Counted from the stretch's first letter, positions 13,798 to 22,654 are shown. The stretch is 22,781 bases of DNA from an uncultured Clostridia bacterium (GCA_934277655.1 CAKQVC010000005.1:1-22781); one strand, 5' to 3'. The notes: generated by a model from the sequence alone, not told the origin. Numbers and translations are program-made.

Positions 13798-16700
13798 TCA
13801 CCACCTTATCTCAACGTTTTTTTCTTTACTGAAGAAGTAGCATCCTCGTGGCTTTACGTTAGCGATAAACGGCAGTGTTTCGATCTTTGCTGAAGCAAGT
13901 TCGTAAGTTTCCGAAAGCAACACATAGTTTTCAGCATTTGCAACCAATGACATGAATAAACCGTCATTATTTTTGTCCCCTCTCACATTGAATCCGCAAA
14001 TAAAGCAAATCTGGTATTTGGGAGAATCAATATAGTGAAATACCTTTCGCATAAATGCCGCCTGTTCATCGGTTATCATATTGAAAAATGAATTAAACTC
14101 AGCAACAATAATAAACATCCGTTCATACCGCTCATCATTGCTTTCCAGTCTTGAATTAAGCTGAGGTTTAAGCTCATCAATGAACAAATCAAGCTCTGAA
14201 GCTTGGTTAATATACCGATATGATGAACATTCTTCAACAATATCCTTGAATGAAGCATTGCTGTCATCTATAAAGATGATTTTTCTATCATCGTACTTGG
14301 TTAGATTAGCCAGTATTTGCCTGTAGAATCCTTTTAATTTCTCCAACTCGTCTGCACACACGCACAGTTTGTAGTCTTTGGTCAACGTCAAGCCATAAGT
14401 CAGTGCACCTGACTTTGACAACCCAATGACAAGATTTTTGCCGTCGTCTGATATCGGTTCAAGTGGAATACACCGCGGAACCTGTAGTCTATCTCCTGCA
14501 ACTTCGTCTGAATCATCGCCAGAGCAGCCTAAACACACAGGGGCATACCCGTGCCAATTATTAGCAAGTTTTCGGTATTCACGACATATTGCTTCGAGGC
14601 GTTCAGCTTCATTCTCCCTGTCAAGTGCAATTGCTGTTTGAAATTCAACAATTTCCTTATTTATTACAGTGATACCACGGCCGCTTATGTCTTCTGGAAT
14701 AATTGGCGGACGAACGTTATGGATATCCATGTAATTGCTCGGATCATTCATTTTCAATGTAAAATAAGATGATATATATTCGGTTATTTTATAATGTATT
14801 GAATTCCTTGTGCTACCCGTTATAACGAAATAAACACCATACGTGCTGCTGTTGCTGATAATTTCAGCAAACTCATCAGCAATATTTATGTATTTATCCC
14901 TCAAAGACGCAAAATTATCAATCAAAACCAATATAGCCGGCAATGCTGACTTGCATATAGCACGATAATCGGCAAATGTACTACAGTTTTTCTCTGCGAA
15001 AATATGTTTGCGTTCTTCAATTAATTCACGCAGTACTGTTGTCATTTCTGATATTTTATTTTCGTCATCGGCAAACGCAACACCCCCTGTATGCGGAAGA
15101 GCAGCCAAATACCCGAGATTTCTTCCACCGAAATCGAGCGCATATAAATTAAGTTCGGCTGGCGTATAACGATACCCGCAGACTAACGAATAAACCAATG
15201 TCTGTAAAAATGTTGTTTTGCCCATGCCGGCCGCACCATACAAGCCAACATGACCCGTTTTAACGAAATCGATTGTGAGCGGCTGCTGTTCTTGAGTACG
15301 AACATAATCGATCAATCCGACAGTTGCTGTGCACATTCCTTTCCTTCCGAGTTGTAATGAGCTCAAATTCACTTTTGTGGGCAACATGTCAAGCCACAAC
15401 GGTTTTGCAGCACAATGCTTCTCTTGTCCAAGGGTAATAATTCTCGAAACAATTGCTTCAAGCTGGGTTTTGTCCGAGTTCTCCCTTGACAAGTCAATTT
15501 TTGCGCTATTAATCGGGTTAGCTGTGTTATCCGTCATCTCCACGGTGATCTCTTCATCCGGCATATAGGTTTTTGTGGGAACATAGTCAGCCCCGCTGTA
15601 ACCGGACTGAATGCATTCATAAATCTCATCATATCCTACTTGCAGGTATAACCGCCCGGGATTCTTAATTAACGCAGAATCCGGCTTGTTAATCATATCT
15701 ATGCTGTCCTGCTTGTCCGCCACTTTTAAGCATACTTTGAATCGCGCATTGCTCATTATCTGCGGGTCTACTATGCCGCTTGGTTTTTGAGTTGCAAGTA
15801 TTAAATGGATTCCAAGACTGCGCCCGACTTGCGCTACATTAACAAGTTGCGACAAAAATTCCGGCTGCTGGGTTTTCAGTTGGGCAAACTCATCAATAAT
15901 GATCACCAAGTGGGGCAAAGGTGAAATAAGCCGTCCGCCCTTATAATACTTATGATAAGAATTGATATCCAATTTATCAACGCCGAGGGCGGCGGCCGAC
16001 TCATTAAATATTCTTTGCCTGGATTTAATCTCTGCATCCAATGAAACCAATGCGCGATAAAGAATATTACCTGACAGATTGGAAATTGTAGCTGCCAAGT
16101 GAGGGAGCGCTGGTGAGGACGTTTTTGCTATAAACGGTCTGGCCATGTCACCGCCTTTAAAGTCTACCAGCACGAAAGCAATCTCATTCGGACTATAGTT
16201 GATTGCTAACGACAGGACAAATGCTTGCAGGAATTCACTTTTGCCGGAGCCGGTAGTTCCTGCAACAAGTCCATGACAGCCATGATATGCTTCATGTAAG
16301 TCCAAACTAAACACTTTGCCGCCCGCCATAACGCCGATAGGCGCAGCCAACGATTTGGCGGAATTGCTGTTATCCCAACGACCCTCGATATCAAGTTCAT
16401 CAACGTTTCCCGCTTTATACATTTGCAAGAAGGAGATTCGATCAATCATTCCGAGCGAGCGGGAATCGCGCTTAATTGGAAGACGAGAAAGTTTTTTTGC
16501 AAACATAAGAAGGTCGCTTGATTCAACAGTATCGAGAGTAAACGGTATAAACCTGTTCCCGTTTTTGTTTTTAATATAGTACCCGGTCCTGTTGTCATCG
16601 CTCTGAATAATTGTTTTGCATGCTTTCGGTAATTTTGTAATGTTTCCATATGCAAACAACGCCGTGATACCTACTTTATTGTCTGCATCATGCAAATACC

Positions 16701-18417
16701 TGCACAAAGCTTCTTTTTCGATCAGCTCCGGTTCAGTAACAATTACAACATAATGTTGAACAGCTATTGCCGATTTAGCCTGTAAATCCTCACGTTCTTG
16801 AACTATTTCGTTGATTTTGTTAAATATGAAGTGAACTTCTTCCTGTGTTGTGGCAAAAAAACGTACCTTCTTGTCATTGCTCCATATATGCGGTACGTTT
16901 TTAAAACCATCAAAAGAATGCGCTTGTTTAGGCGGAGCAACTATCACCAGCTTCACTTCATCATATGAATGGAGTGAGATTATGTTCAAAATTATCTCAC
17001 TCAAAATTACACGGATGTTTTTCGGACTGCCGATAATCCCAATCGTATGATTGTTCTGTATATCGAGTGTTAACGGAACATTGCTTAACGTTCTATATTT
17101 TTTCGAAAGGTCAACCGGCAGCTTACGAAGTTCATCCTCGTACAGCTGAAAACCTTGTTTGGGAGTTTTCAGTTGCACCTCAAACTCTCTGCTGCCCAAT
17201 CCCATGCGCACAACAAGAAAGTCATCATCCTCGAAGGAACGTTCCCATAAACGAAGTTTATTGTTTTCGCTGTCCAATATGGCGCAGAGAGCCTTGGGGG
17301 ATGGATATAACGAATCGTTTAAAATGCGAACAGTTCGTTCCTTCTTTGAAATCAACTCTTTCTCAATATCGGCAATATACGCCAAATATCTGTTTTTTCT
17401 GTAGCTTTCTTCCGATATTGCTCGTTTTTTTTGATAATTTCTAAGCAAGGAAGGCCACATAATTGAACCTAGCAACGACCCAACCGCCATGGCACCACTG
17501 GCAATAATTGTTGACCGCCCTCCGCCGCTGATTGCATTCGTAATTGAGGAGACAAGGCTCACCAACATAACCAAAGACATAGTAAAGCTTGGGCCTATCG
17601 CAAGAATTGCTGGTGTTTTATCTGTTGTAAACGGGCTCGGCGGAGCATCAACTTCTATCTCGTCTCTCTCTGCAGACTTGAGAATTCGTGGTGTGCTCAC
17701 AAAATACTTTCTATCCTCTATGTTGTTGGTAGGCGTTTTGACTTCGAAAGATGTCATTAAAGGCAGTGTACTATCTGCACACAAATCACGGACAGCAATA
17801 AACTCACCCATGTACACTATTGAAAGCCCCATTACGAAAATCTCATCAAAAGGTTTCAACTGTCTGGAATGGACAAGGTGGTTGTTAACATAAATGCCAA
17901 CGTTCCTCTTCAAGTCCTCAATAAATGCATTTCCGTTACCGTCTGTTCGTAATGCTGCATGTTTATCTCTTGAAACATAATCGCTCATATTGTAAGAAAT
18001 ATCATTAATCTGCATCCGTCCAATATAATAATTTGTTTCTTTTGCTAAACGATACTTTCTATAGCCAGTGCGAACAACCGAAGTGTCAACAAGCAGTATT
18101 CTCAGCGTGCAGTCGTTTGTTTTACATTTAAAAATAAAATAGCTACCGTTTTGCACGCTGCAATTATTGCATTGACAACCATTCAATGTTACATTATAGT
18201 TGTCGTTGAATCCTTGTTTGAACGTATAGGAAACGCCTGTCTCGCCACTGTCCTGTGAAAATGGTATGGTAAAATCCGCCGGAAGTCCTAAAGTCTCTCT
18301 ATACAAAGTGTTGTTCTTGTTTTTTAAAACATCACTCATCGTCCTCGAAATCGCTTTATCGTCAACAAAAAAGGTCACAATAAAGTCTGTTTTTAGAAAG
18401 TTGCCTGATTTTTCCAT
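13798..18417 (-). CDS. essC: EssC-type FtsK/SpoIIIE secretion ATPase with FHA domain (1539 aa)
   Basis: The motor of a type VII secretion system. Residues 1-115 form a first N-terminal domain with a Cys cluster (C81, C83, C86, C98, C103). Residues 120-205 are an FHA domain (GR at 133-134, SRDKHA 149-154, VNNH 177-180) expected to bind phospho-Thr. Two transmembrane helices follow at about 268-290 and 303-323. The first ATPase domain has Walker A GTTGSGKS (720-727) and Walker B HLVIIIDEF (836-844). The second has Walker A GAAGMGKT (1061-1068) and Walker B ILVLIDNF (1162-1169), with Asn instead of Glu after the Asp. A third, degenerate domain (about 1310-1539) lacks a P-loop. Domain order and length match EssC. 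GGGTGAT precedes the ATG. Confidence 0.95.
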   Translation of the reverse strand: MEKSGNFLKTDFIVTFFVDDKAISRTMSDVLKNKNNTLYRETLGLPADFTIPFSQDSGETGVSYTFKQGFNDNYNVTLNGCQCNNCSVQNGSYFIFKCKTNDCTLRILLVDTSVVRTGYRKYRLAKETNYYIGRMQINDISYNMSDYVSRDKHAALRTDGNGNAFIEDLKRNVGIYVNNHLVHSRQLKPFDEIFVMGLSIVYMGEFIAVRDLCADSTLPLMTSFEVKTPTNNIEDRKYFVSTPRILKSAERDEIEVDAPPSPFTTDKTPAILAIGPSFTMSLVMLVSLVSSITNAISGGGRSTIIASGAMAVGSLLGSIMWPSLLRNYQKKRAISEESYRKNRYLAYIADIEKELISKKERTVRILNDSLYPSPKALCAILDSENNKLRLWERSFEDDDFLVVRMGLGSREFEVQLKTPKQGFQLYEDELRKLPVDLSKKYRTLSNVPLTLDIQNNHTIGIIGSPKNIRVILSEIILNIISLHSYDEVKLVIVAPPKQAHSFDGFKNVPHIWSNDKKVRFFATTQEEVHFIFNKINEIVQEREDLQAKSAIAVQHYVVIVTEPELIEKEALCRYLHDADNKVGITALFAYGNITKLPKACKTIIQSDDNRTGYYIKNKNGNRFIPFTLDTVESSDLLMFAKKLSRLPIKRDSRSLGMIDRISFLQMYKAGNVDELDIEGRWDNSNSAKSLAAPIGVMAGGKVFSLDLHEAYHGCHGLVAGTTGSGKSEFLQAFVLSLAINYSPNEIAFVLVDFKGGDMARPFIAKTSSPALPHLAATISNLSGNILYRALVSLDAEIKSRQRIFNESAAALGVDKLDINSYHKYYKGGRLISPLPHLVIIIDEFAQLKTQQPEFLSQLVNVAQVGRSLGIHLILATQKPSGIVDPQIMSNARFKVCLKVADKQDSIDMINKPDSALIKNPGRLYLQVGYDEIYECIQSGYSGADYVPTKTYMPDEEITVEMTDNTANPINSAKIDLSRENSDKTQLEAIVSRIITLGQEKHCAAKPLWLDMLPTKVNLSSLQLGRKGMCTATVGLIDYVRTQEQQPLTIDFVKTGHVGLYGAAGMGKTTFLQTLVYSLVCGYRYTPAELNLYALDFGGRNLGYLAALPHTGGVAFADDENKISEMTTVLRELIEERKHIFAEKNCSTFADYRAICKSALPAILVLIDNFASLRDKYINIADEFAEIISNSSTYGVYFVITGSTRNSIHYKITEYISSYFTLKMNDPSNYMDIHNVRPPIIPEDISGRGITVINKEIVEFQTAIALDRENEAERLEAICREYRKLANNWHGYAPVCLGCSGDDSDEVAGDRLQVPRCIPLEPISDDGKNLVIGLSKSGALTYGLTLTKDYKLCVCADELEKLKGFYRQILANLTKYDDRKIIFIDDSNASFKDIVEECSSYRYINQASELDLFIDELKPQLNSRLESNDERYERMFIIVAEFNSFFNMITDEQAAFMRKVFHYIDSPKYQICFICGFNVRGDKNNDGLFMSLVANAENYVLLSETYELASAKIETLPFIANVKPRGCYFFSKEKNVEIRW

Positions 18418-18444
18418 ATTAATATCACCCTGGTATAATCATGA

Positions 18445-19575
18445 TTATAGCTTTTTTCCACAGTTTCCGCAGAACTTCATACCTGCATTGTTGTCAAATC
18501 CACAAGCCGGACACTTCGATCCGCAAAGCATCCCTCCGCATTCGCCACAGAATTTCATGCCCTTCTGAACTTCTTTTCCGCAATGCGGGCAAATAATTGT
18601 GTCAGCAAGCTTATTCCCACAATTTCCGCAAAACTTCATTGCTGAGTTATTCAGCGTTCCACACTTTGTACAAGTGATTTGTGCATTTGCAGGAGCTGTG
18701 TTCATGTTCTGTTCAATCTCTGCGAACATACTTCCAATATTGCCCGCCGATGCAAGCCCCATGCCTAAACCTATTCCTGCATTTGCCGCTCCGCCCGCAG
18801 ATTGATTTTCTGCAAACTTTTCAAGAATATCAAGCGAGCGGCGTTGTTGATAGAATTCGTGTCCTAATGCCAGTTCTTCTTTGTATTTTCGAAGTTTTTC
18901 GTATTCATCAGGATTTGGAGCAATTGACTCACAATAGAAATTAACGAGTTCAATACCAAACCTGTCAAATTCATCATTCAGGGCATCCTGAAATGCACTT
19001 GATAGTTCTGATAAGAATTGTGAAATTTCCAAGAAAGAGATGCGCTTTTGAATCATATAAGCAGCAGTTACGGACTTAATTTTTGAGTTAACCACTCCGT
19101 TGAAGTATCTTAAAACGGACATTGGATTCGTTATTGTTCCGCCAGGAACTGCTCCGATAATCCTTGTTACAAAGAGTCTGGAATCATTTATTGTTATTCC
19201 ATACTGTCCACGTGCACCGATGTTCAGAATCAAACCATACTTTGGGTCTTCAAGTGGGATCGGAGTTGAAGTTCCCCATTTCATTTCAAGGTTGGCCGTC
19301 TTGTTAATGAAATACACTTCAGCAGAAAATGGTGTTTTGCCTCCGAATGGCAGATTCACAAGTTTATTTAATATTGGCAAGTTTCCAGTAGAAAGAGTAT
19401 GCGTGTTCGGGCCAAACAGATCAAGTGCTTTGCCCCCTTTAAAAAACAGTGCTTCCTGACCCTCATTTACAATAAGTTGCGAGCCAATGACAAATTGCTC
19501 CGATGGACATTTATAAACAAGCCACTGGGATCCATTCGAACTTCCATCGAATTTTATTCTGTCAATGATAGCCAT
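18445..19575 (-). CDS. SPFH-domain protein with three C-terminal zinc ribbons (376 aa)
   Basis: The N-terminal two thirds, starting MAIIDRIKFDG with QWLVYKCPSEQFVIGSQLIV and ALFFKGGKALDLFGPNTHTL, matches the SPFH/'virion core protein' family that includes Bacillus YdjI. It ends in a helical segment containing FCESIAPNPDEYEKLRKYKE-like SPFH-proximal sequence and a Gly/Ala-rich stretch. Three CxxC...CGxCG zinc ribbons follow at about 302-319, 329-346 and 355-376. SPFH proteins form membrane-associated oligomers; YdjI works with PspA-type proteins in envelope stress. The ATG at 19575 is preceded by AGAGGTG. The gene starts 11 bases after the TPR-like gene and 27 bases before essC, so it is part of the same transcript. 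Confidence 0.85.
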   Translation of the reverse strand: MAIIDRIKFDGSSNGSQWLVYKCPSEQFVIGSQLIVNEGQEALFFKGGKALDLFGPNTHTLSTGNLPILNKLVNLPFGGKTPFSAEVYFINKTANLEMKWGTSTPIPLEDPKYGLILNIGARGQYGITINDSRLFVTRIIGAVPGGTITNPMSVLRYFNGVVNSKIKSVTAAYMIQKRISFLEISQFLSELSSAFQDALNDEFDRFGIELVNFYCESIAPNPDEYEKLRKYKEELALGHEFYQQRRSLDILEKFAENQSAGGAANAGIGLGMGLASAGNIGSMFAEIEQNMNTAPANAQITCTKCGTLNNSAMKFCGNCGNKLADTIICPHCGKEVQKGMKFCGECGGMLCGSKCPACGFDNNAGMKFCGNCGKKL

Positions 19576-19586
19576 TTCCACACCTC

Positions 19587-20423
19587 TCAACCCACTTGTT
19601 TAATGCGCTTATTTAATTCAGACATGAACACACTATAGGAATTATCTTTGGATAAAGTACGGATGTATGATAAAACCTTATTCTTGGCAGTTTCACTTTC
19701 ATTCTTCGCAAGTCGGTATGCATTCATGAAAATATCCAATACCTCTTCAGCGTGTGCAGGAAGATGCTTACCGAAAATGAAATTACCTTCCAATTGGCAC
19801 CACCGTACACGAATTTGCCTGAACTTTGCCATTGCAAAATAAGCACGCCAATCGTCAGGACACAAGTCTACTGCCAATGACGCAATCTCGGATTCATCAC
19901 AACCGATTACTCCGGCAACAAGCTCAAAAATCTTATGCCGCTCCTTCCGAGAAGCCACATTGAATGCTCTGATAAAAGCTGCTCTCAGATTGCTGTCAGG
20001 GAGATATCGTACCATTTCGATATACGTTTCGGACTCTTGCTTTTCTTCGGTTGCGGCATTGTATGCTTTAAGGAAAGCAGGCACAACAGAAAGATAACCC
20101 GATCGATCGCCACCGGTTGATGCATAGCCAAGCCATGCGCTCCAGCAATTCGGTTCGACATCAATAGCTTTTCTAAATTTGGCATTTGCTTTTCCGTCAT
20201 CCCCTAAATCCATCAGTTTATAGCCATCATTAAGCAATTCTTCAACGTCTTTGCCCGCATAACCATAAACGTGCTTTGTGATGTTTTGAGTTATATTTTG
20301 AATTATTTGATCTTCTTTTATAACAAATTGCGCAAGACAATGCTCGCATGTCCCGATTTCATGCGAATTATCTAAAATGATATTTCCGCCGCATTGCGTA
20401 CACGTAAGACTGATCTTTGCCAT
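19587..20423 (-). CDS. Zinc-ribbon protein with TPR-like helical repeats (278 aa)
   Basis: The N-terminus carries a zinc ribbon: CTQC (8-11) and CEHC (26-29) in MAKISLTCTQCGGNI...IGTCEHCLAQFVI. A helical region follows with a TPR-like repeat (LLNDGYKLMDLGDDGKANAK, then FRKAIDVEPNCWSAWLGYA) and several further helices. It is cytoplasmic, with no membrane segment. GGAGG lies before the ATG at 20423, better than the upstream in-frame start. The zinc ribbon echoes those on the SPFH protein next door, suggesting the two act together as an adaptor/scaffold pair. The precise function is unknown. Confidence 0.7.
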   Translation of the reverse strand: MAKISLTCTQCGGNIILDNSHEIGTCEHCLAQFVIKEDQIIQNITQNITKHVYGYAGKDVEELLNDGYKLMDLGDDGKANAKFRKAIDVEPNCWSAWLGYASTGGDRSGYLSVVPAFLKAYNAATEEKQESETYIEMVRYLPDSNLRAAFIRAFNVASRKERHKIFELVAGVIGCDESEIASLAVDLCPDDWRAYFAMAKFRQIRVRWCQLEGNFIFGKHLPAHAEEVLDIFMNAYRLAKNESETAKNKVLSYIRTLSKDNSYSVFMSELNKRIKQVG

Positions 20424-20447
20424 ATTTAAAGCCTCCAATGCGAGAAA

Positions 20448-20475
20448 TGTAAGATGGGATTACTCCCATCTTACA
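20448..20475 (-). promoter_or_regulatory. Perfect 12-bp hairpin after the first gene of the cluster
   Basis: TGTAAGATGGGA (20448-20459) and TCCCATCTTACA (20464-20475) are exact reverse complements around a 4-base loop. It lies between the 157-aa gene and the zinc-ribbon/TPR gene. In the transcribed direction it is followed only by ATTTCTCGC, a poor U-tract, so partial termination or processing that raises expression of the first gene is the likely effect. Confidence 0.7.
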
Positions 20476-20499
20476 CCCTGCTATATTATTGATTAAGCA

Positions 20500-20973
20500 T
20501 TATTTGTCGTCATCAGTTACCGTCCTGGTGCTGGATTTATATCCGCTGTTGCTCTGCTTAAGCTGCAGTTGGTTGAACGCAGATTCAGCTGCAGCCTTAG
20601 CAGCTACAAAGTACGCATTGCGCTTCTGCTGTTTGAAGGCATTGTCCATCATTGCGGCCAAGCCAGCAAAAATGCTGAGTTTCTCCTGGACCATCAGATA
20701 AACTTCCACATACAGATAGGAGCCGACTGTAGTGTTTGAAATTGCAATCTGGGCTTCACTATCGATCTTAACGACAACACACTGCTCTCTAGTTGCGCCG
20801 AGTGCACCCAAAAGACCGCCGCCGCTTGCCTTAATGGTGGTAATTGTGGCCTGCAGAGGATACTTCTTCGCTTGGAATTCCTGCAGAATAGCCTGCTCAA
20901 GCTGATCTCTCTTTCCGCCCGCTTCATCAAAGATGTAGCATTCACTTATGCCGGTGAACTTTGTTTTTGCCAT
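20500..20973 (-). CDS. Unknown protein leading the type VII cluster (157 aa)
   Basis: I do not recognise a family. Residues 1-45 look alpha/beta (FTGISECYIFDEAGGKRDQL). A Gly-rich loop, SGGGLLGALG, lies at 50-59, then beta-type segments (CVVVKIDSEAQIAIS, SYLYVEVYLMV), a helical Ala-rich part (SIFAGLAAMMDNAF, AYFVAAKAAAESAFNQL) and a polar tail ending TVTDDDK. There is no signal peptide or clear transmembrane helix. AAGGAG precedes the ATG at good spacing. It is the first gene of the - strand cluster and is separated from the rest by a hairpin, which suggests it is made at a higher level. It could be a structural or regulatory partner of the SPFH/zinc-ribbon proteins. Confidence 0.6.
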   Translation of the reverse strand: MAKTKFTGISECYIFDEAGGKRDQLEQAILQEFQAKKYPLQATITTIKASGGGLLGALGATREQCVVVKIDSEAQIAISNTTVGSYLYVEVYLMVQEKLSIFAGLAAMMDNAFKQQKRNAYFVAAKAAAESAFNQLQLKQSNSGYKSSTRTVTDDDK

Positions 20974-21556
20974 GATTCGTTCTCCTTAAAATGTATTTAT
21001 TTTCCCAAACAGTCTAATTCTACAGACTGATTAAGGCTCAATTGATTAAAACTCACATAACATCACTGTTGTGCCCTAAAGATTTTCTAACCGTAATTGT
21101 CTTTTGATAGGCACTGCTTGATTAGACTAACATAACGCTCTAGGAATATTGCATCCAGTTGAACTGTTTTATTCTCCCTTAGCACGCCAAACTATTCGTA
21201 ATAAAATCGGCTTGAATTTGCAATCTCAATAACTAATCTCGTGATCTGAACTCGCACACGCGGCTTCTTCATACTTGGTGCTCAATTTAGACAGACAGTA
21301 CGAAAAACAAAGATTGTAAAAACACACTCACGTCAAAGCATTTGTACTACATAAACGTCCGTCCCATGCGATTCAGACTTGCTCCACTCAGTGCTACTAG
21401 ATTTAACCACATTTAGCAACTGCTGTCAACACTGCACACGTAATACTTGCATAAAAAAGTTAAATATATTTGAACCGCTTGTACAACAGCATTTGCTAAC
21501 ATATCATTGTCTTGCTATTGCCTAAATGAATTTTAATTAATTTTTATACTCTTAAA
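20974..21556. other. AT-rich intergenic region upstream of the type VII cluster
   Basis: Nearly 600 bases with no supported gene on either strand. It must hold the promoter of the - strand cluster, but I see no consensus sigma-A match. Composition changes sharply near 21550, from AT-rich to the GC-rich coding sequence of the cohesin/dockerin gene. Confidence 0.45.
21010..21029. promoter_or_regulatory. Short dyad upstream of the type VII cluster
   Basis: CAGTCT (21010-21015) and AGACTG (21024-21029) form a 20-bp dyad, 37 bases upstream of the first start codon of the - strand cluster. It could be an operator. I could not find convincing -35/-10 elements for the cluster next to it. Confidence 0.3.
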
Positions 21557-22654
21557 ATGGGCAGATGCCACGCGATAGACCTTGAAATCGCCCCCATTGT
21601 TCCCGATGAAAACCCCGACGCAGGCGTATGTGTTCTTCTCGGAGAAATAGCGGGCAGTCCCGGTGAAGAAATCGAAACGGAAGTCGTTATTGAGGGCGAC
21701 TATGAAGCAAACAGTTTCGACATGACACTTGAATACGATGCAAGCGACATAGAGGTTCTTGAGATAACGCCGGGTCAGGTGATTCAGGAAATTGTCGAAA
21801 ACGGCGGAGAATTTGAGCTTCAGCAAGGCAGTGGTACCGGCAGCGGCGGCTCGGGCAGTTCGGACGCAAGCACGGGCACGATAGACGCAAAAGCGGAGTC
21901 CGGCGGAATGGCGTTCGGCGGAAACGGCCAAATCATGAAGATGAAGGTCAAGATTCCCGAAGACGCCGAAGCCGGTGAAAAGAATATGGATATGACGGTC
22001 AACGACCTGTCGAAGAACAACAGCGACGGCACGGCAGAACAGGTTCCGCATTATGACGTGACAGGAAATTCCGCCACGGGCAGCATAGGCGGCGGCGGTT
22101 CGGGCGGTTCCGGCGGCGGTTCCGGCAGCATCGGCGGCGGAGGAGGCGGCGGTGTCGTAACGGATCCCACGACTCCCATACCCACGGGAGAGCCTACGCC
22201 GACGGGAGAACCTACGCCCACTCCGACCCCCAACCCGAACGCAAGCTTCTTTGTAACCTTTGTCGATTGGGACGGACGGACAATTGCAATTAAAACCGCA
22301 AAGTACGGCGAAGCAGCGACTCCTCCGCCCGATCCGGAGAGGGAGAACTTTATCTTTGTCGGTTGGGAAGGTGACTTCTCATGCGTTACGGCAAATACGG
22401 CCGTTCTCGCAAAGTACGGCCCGATTCCCAACTCCGGTGATGCCAGCGGAGACGGCGCGGTCAACGCTGTTGATGCCCTTGTTGCTATGCGGCATGTTCT
22501 CGGAGTTTCAACCGAGAGCCTTACGCCCGAACAGATCGCCGCTGCGGACTTCAACGGGGACGGCGCAGTGAATGCCGTCGATACCCTGCTTATCATGAGA
22601 TTCTCGCTGGGATTGATTGAAGCCGTCGTGAAGGAGCCCGTGCAAGACGCCTGA
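21557..22654 (+). CDS. Cohesin-like/dockerin protein, probably 5'-truncated (365 aa)
   Basis: Domains in order: a cohesin-like beta domain (about 23-170, with GSPGEEIETEVVIEGDYEAN and SFDMTLEYDASDIEVLEITP); a Gly/Ser linker (175-199); a Pro/Thr linker (203-228); a Listeria-Bacteroides/InlB-B-type repeat (231-272, TFVDWDGRTIAIKTAKYGEA ... FVGWEG); and a type I dockerin with two Ca-binding repeats, D295-A-S-G-D-G-A-V-N and D331-F-N-G-D-G-A-V-N, each followed by AVD. Dockerins dock extracellular enzymes to cohesins in cellulosomes. Such a protein must be exported, yet the ATG at 21557 has no ribosome binding site and no signal peptide follows. An in-frame TGA lies about 30 bases upstream. The 5' end, with promoter and signal peptide, has probably been lost. 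Confidence 0.8.
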   Translation: MGRCHAIDLEIAPIVPDENPDAGVCVLLGEIAGSPGEEIETEVVIEGDYEANSFDMTLEYDASDIEVLEITPGQVIQEIVENGGEFELQQGSGTGSGGSGSSDASTGTIDAKAESGGMAFGGNGQIMKMKVKIPEDAEAGEKNMDMTVNDLSKNNSDGTAEQVPHYDVTGNSATGSIGGGGSGGSGGGSGSIGGGGGGGVVTDPTTPIPTGEPTPTGEPTPTPTPNPNASFFVTFVDWDGRTIAIKTAKYGEAATPPPDPERENFIFVGWEGDFSCVTANTAVLAKYGPIPNSGDASGDGAVNAVDALVAMRHVLGVSTESLTPEQIAAADFNGDGAVNAVDTLLIMRFSLGLIEAVVKEPVQDA

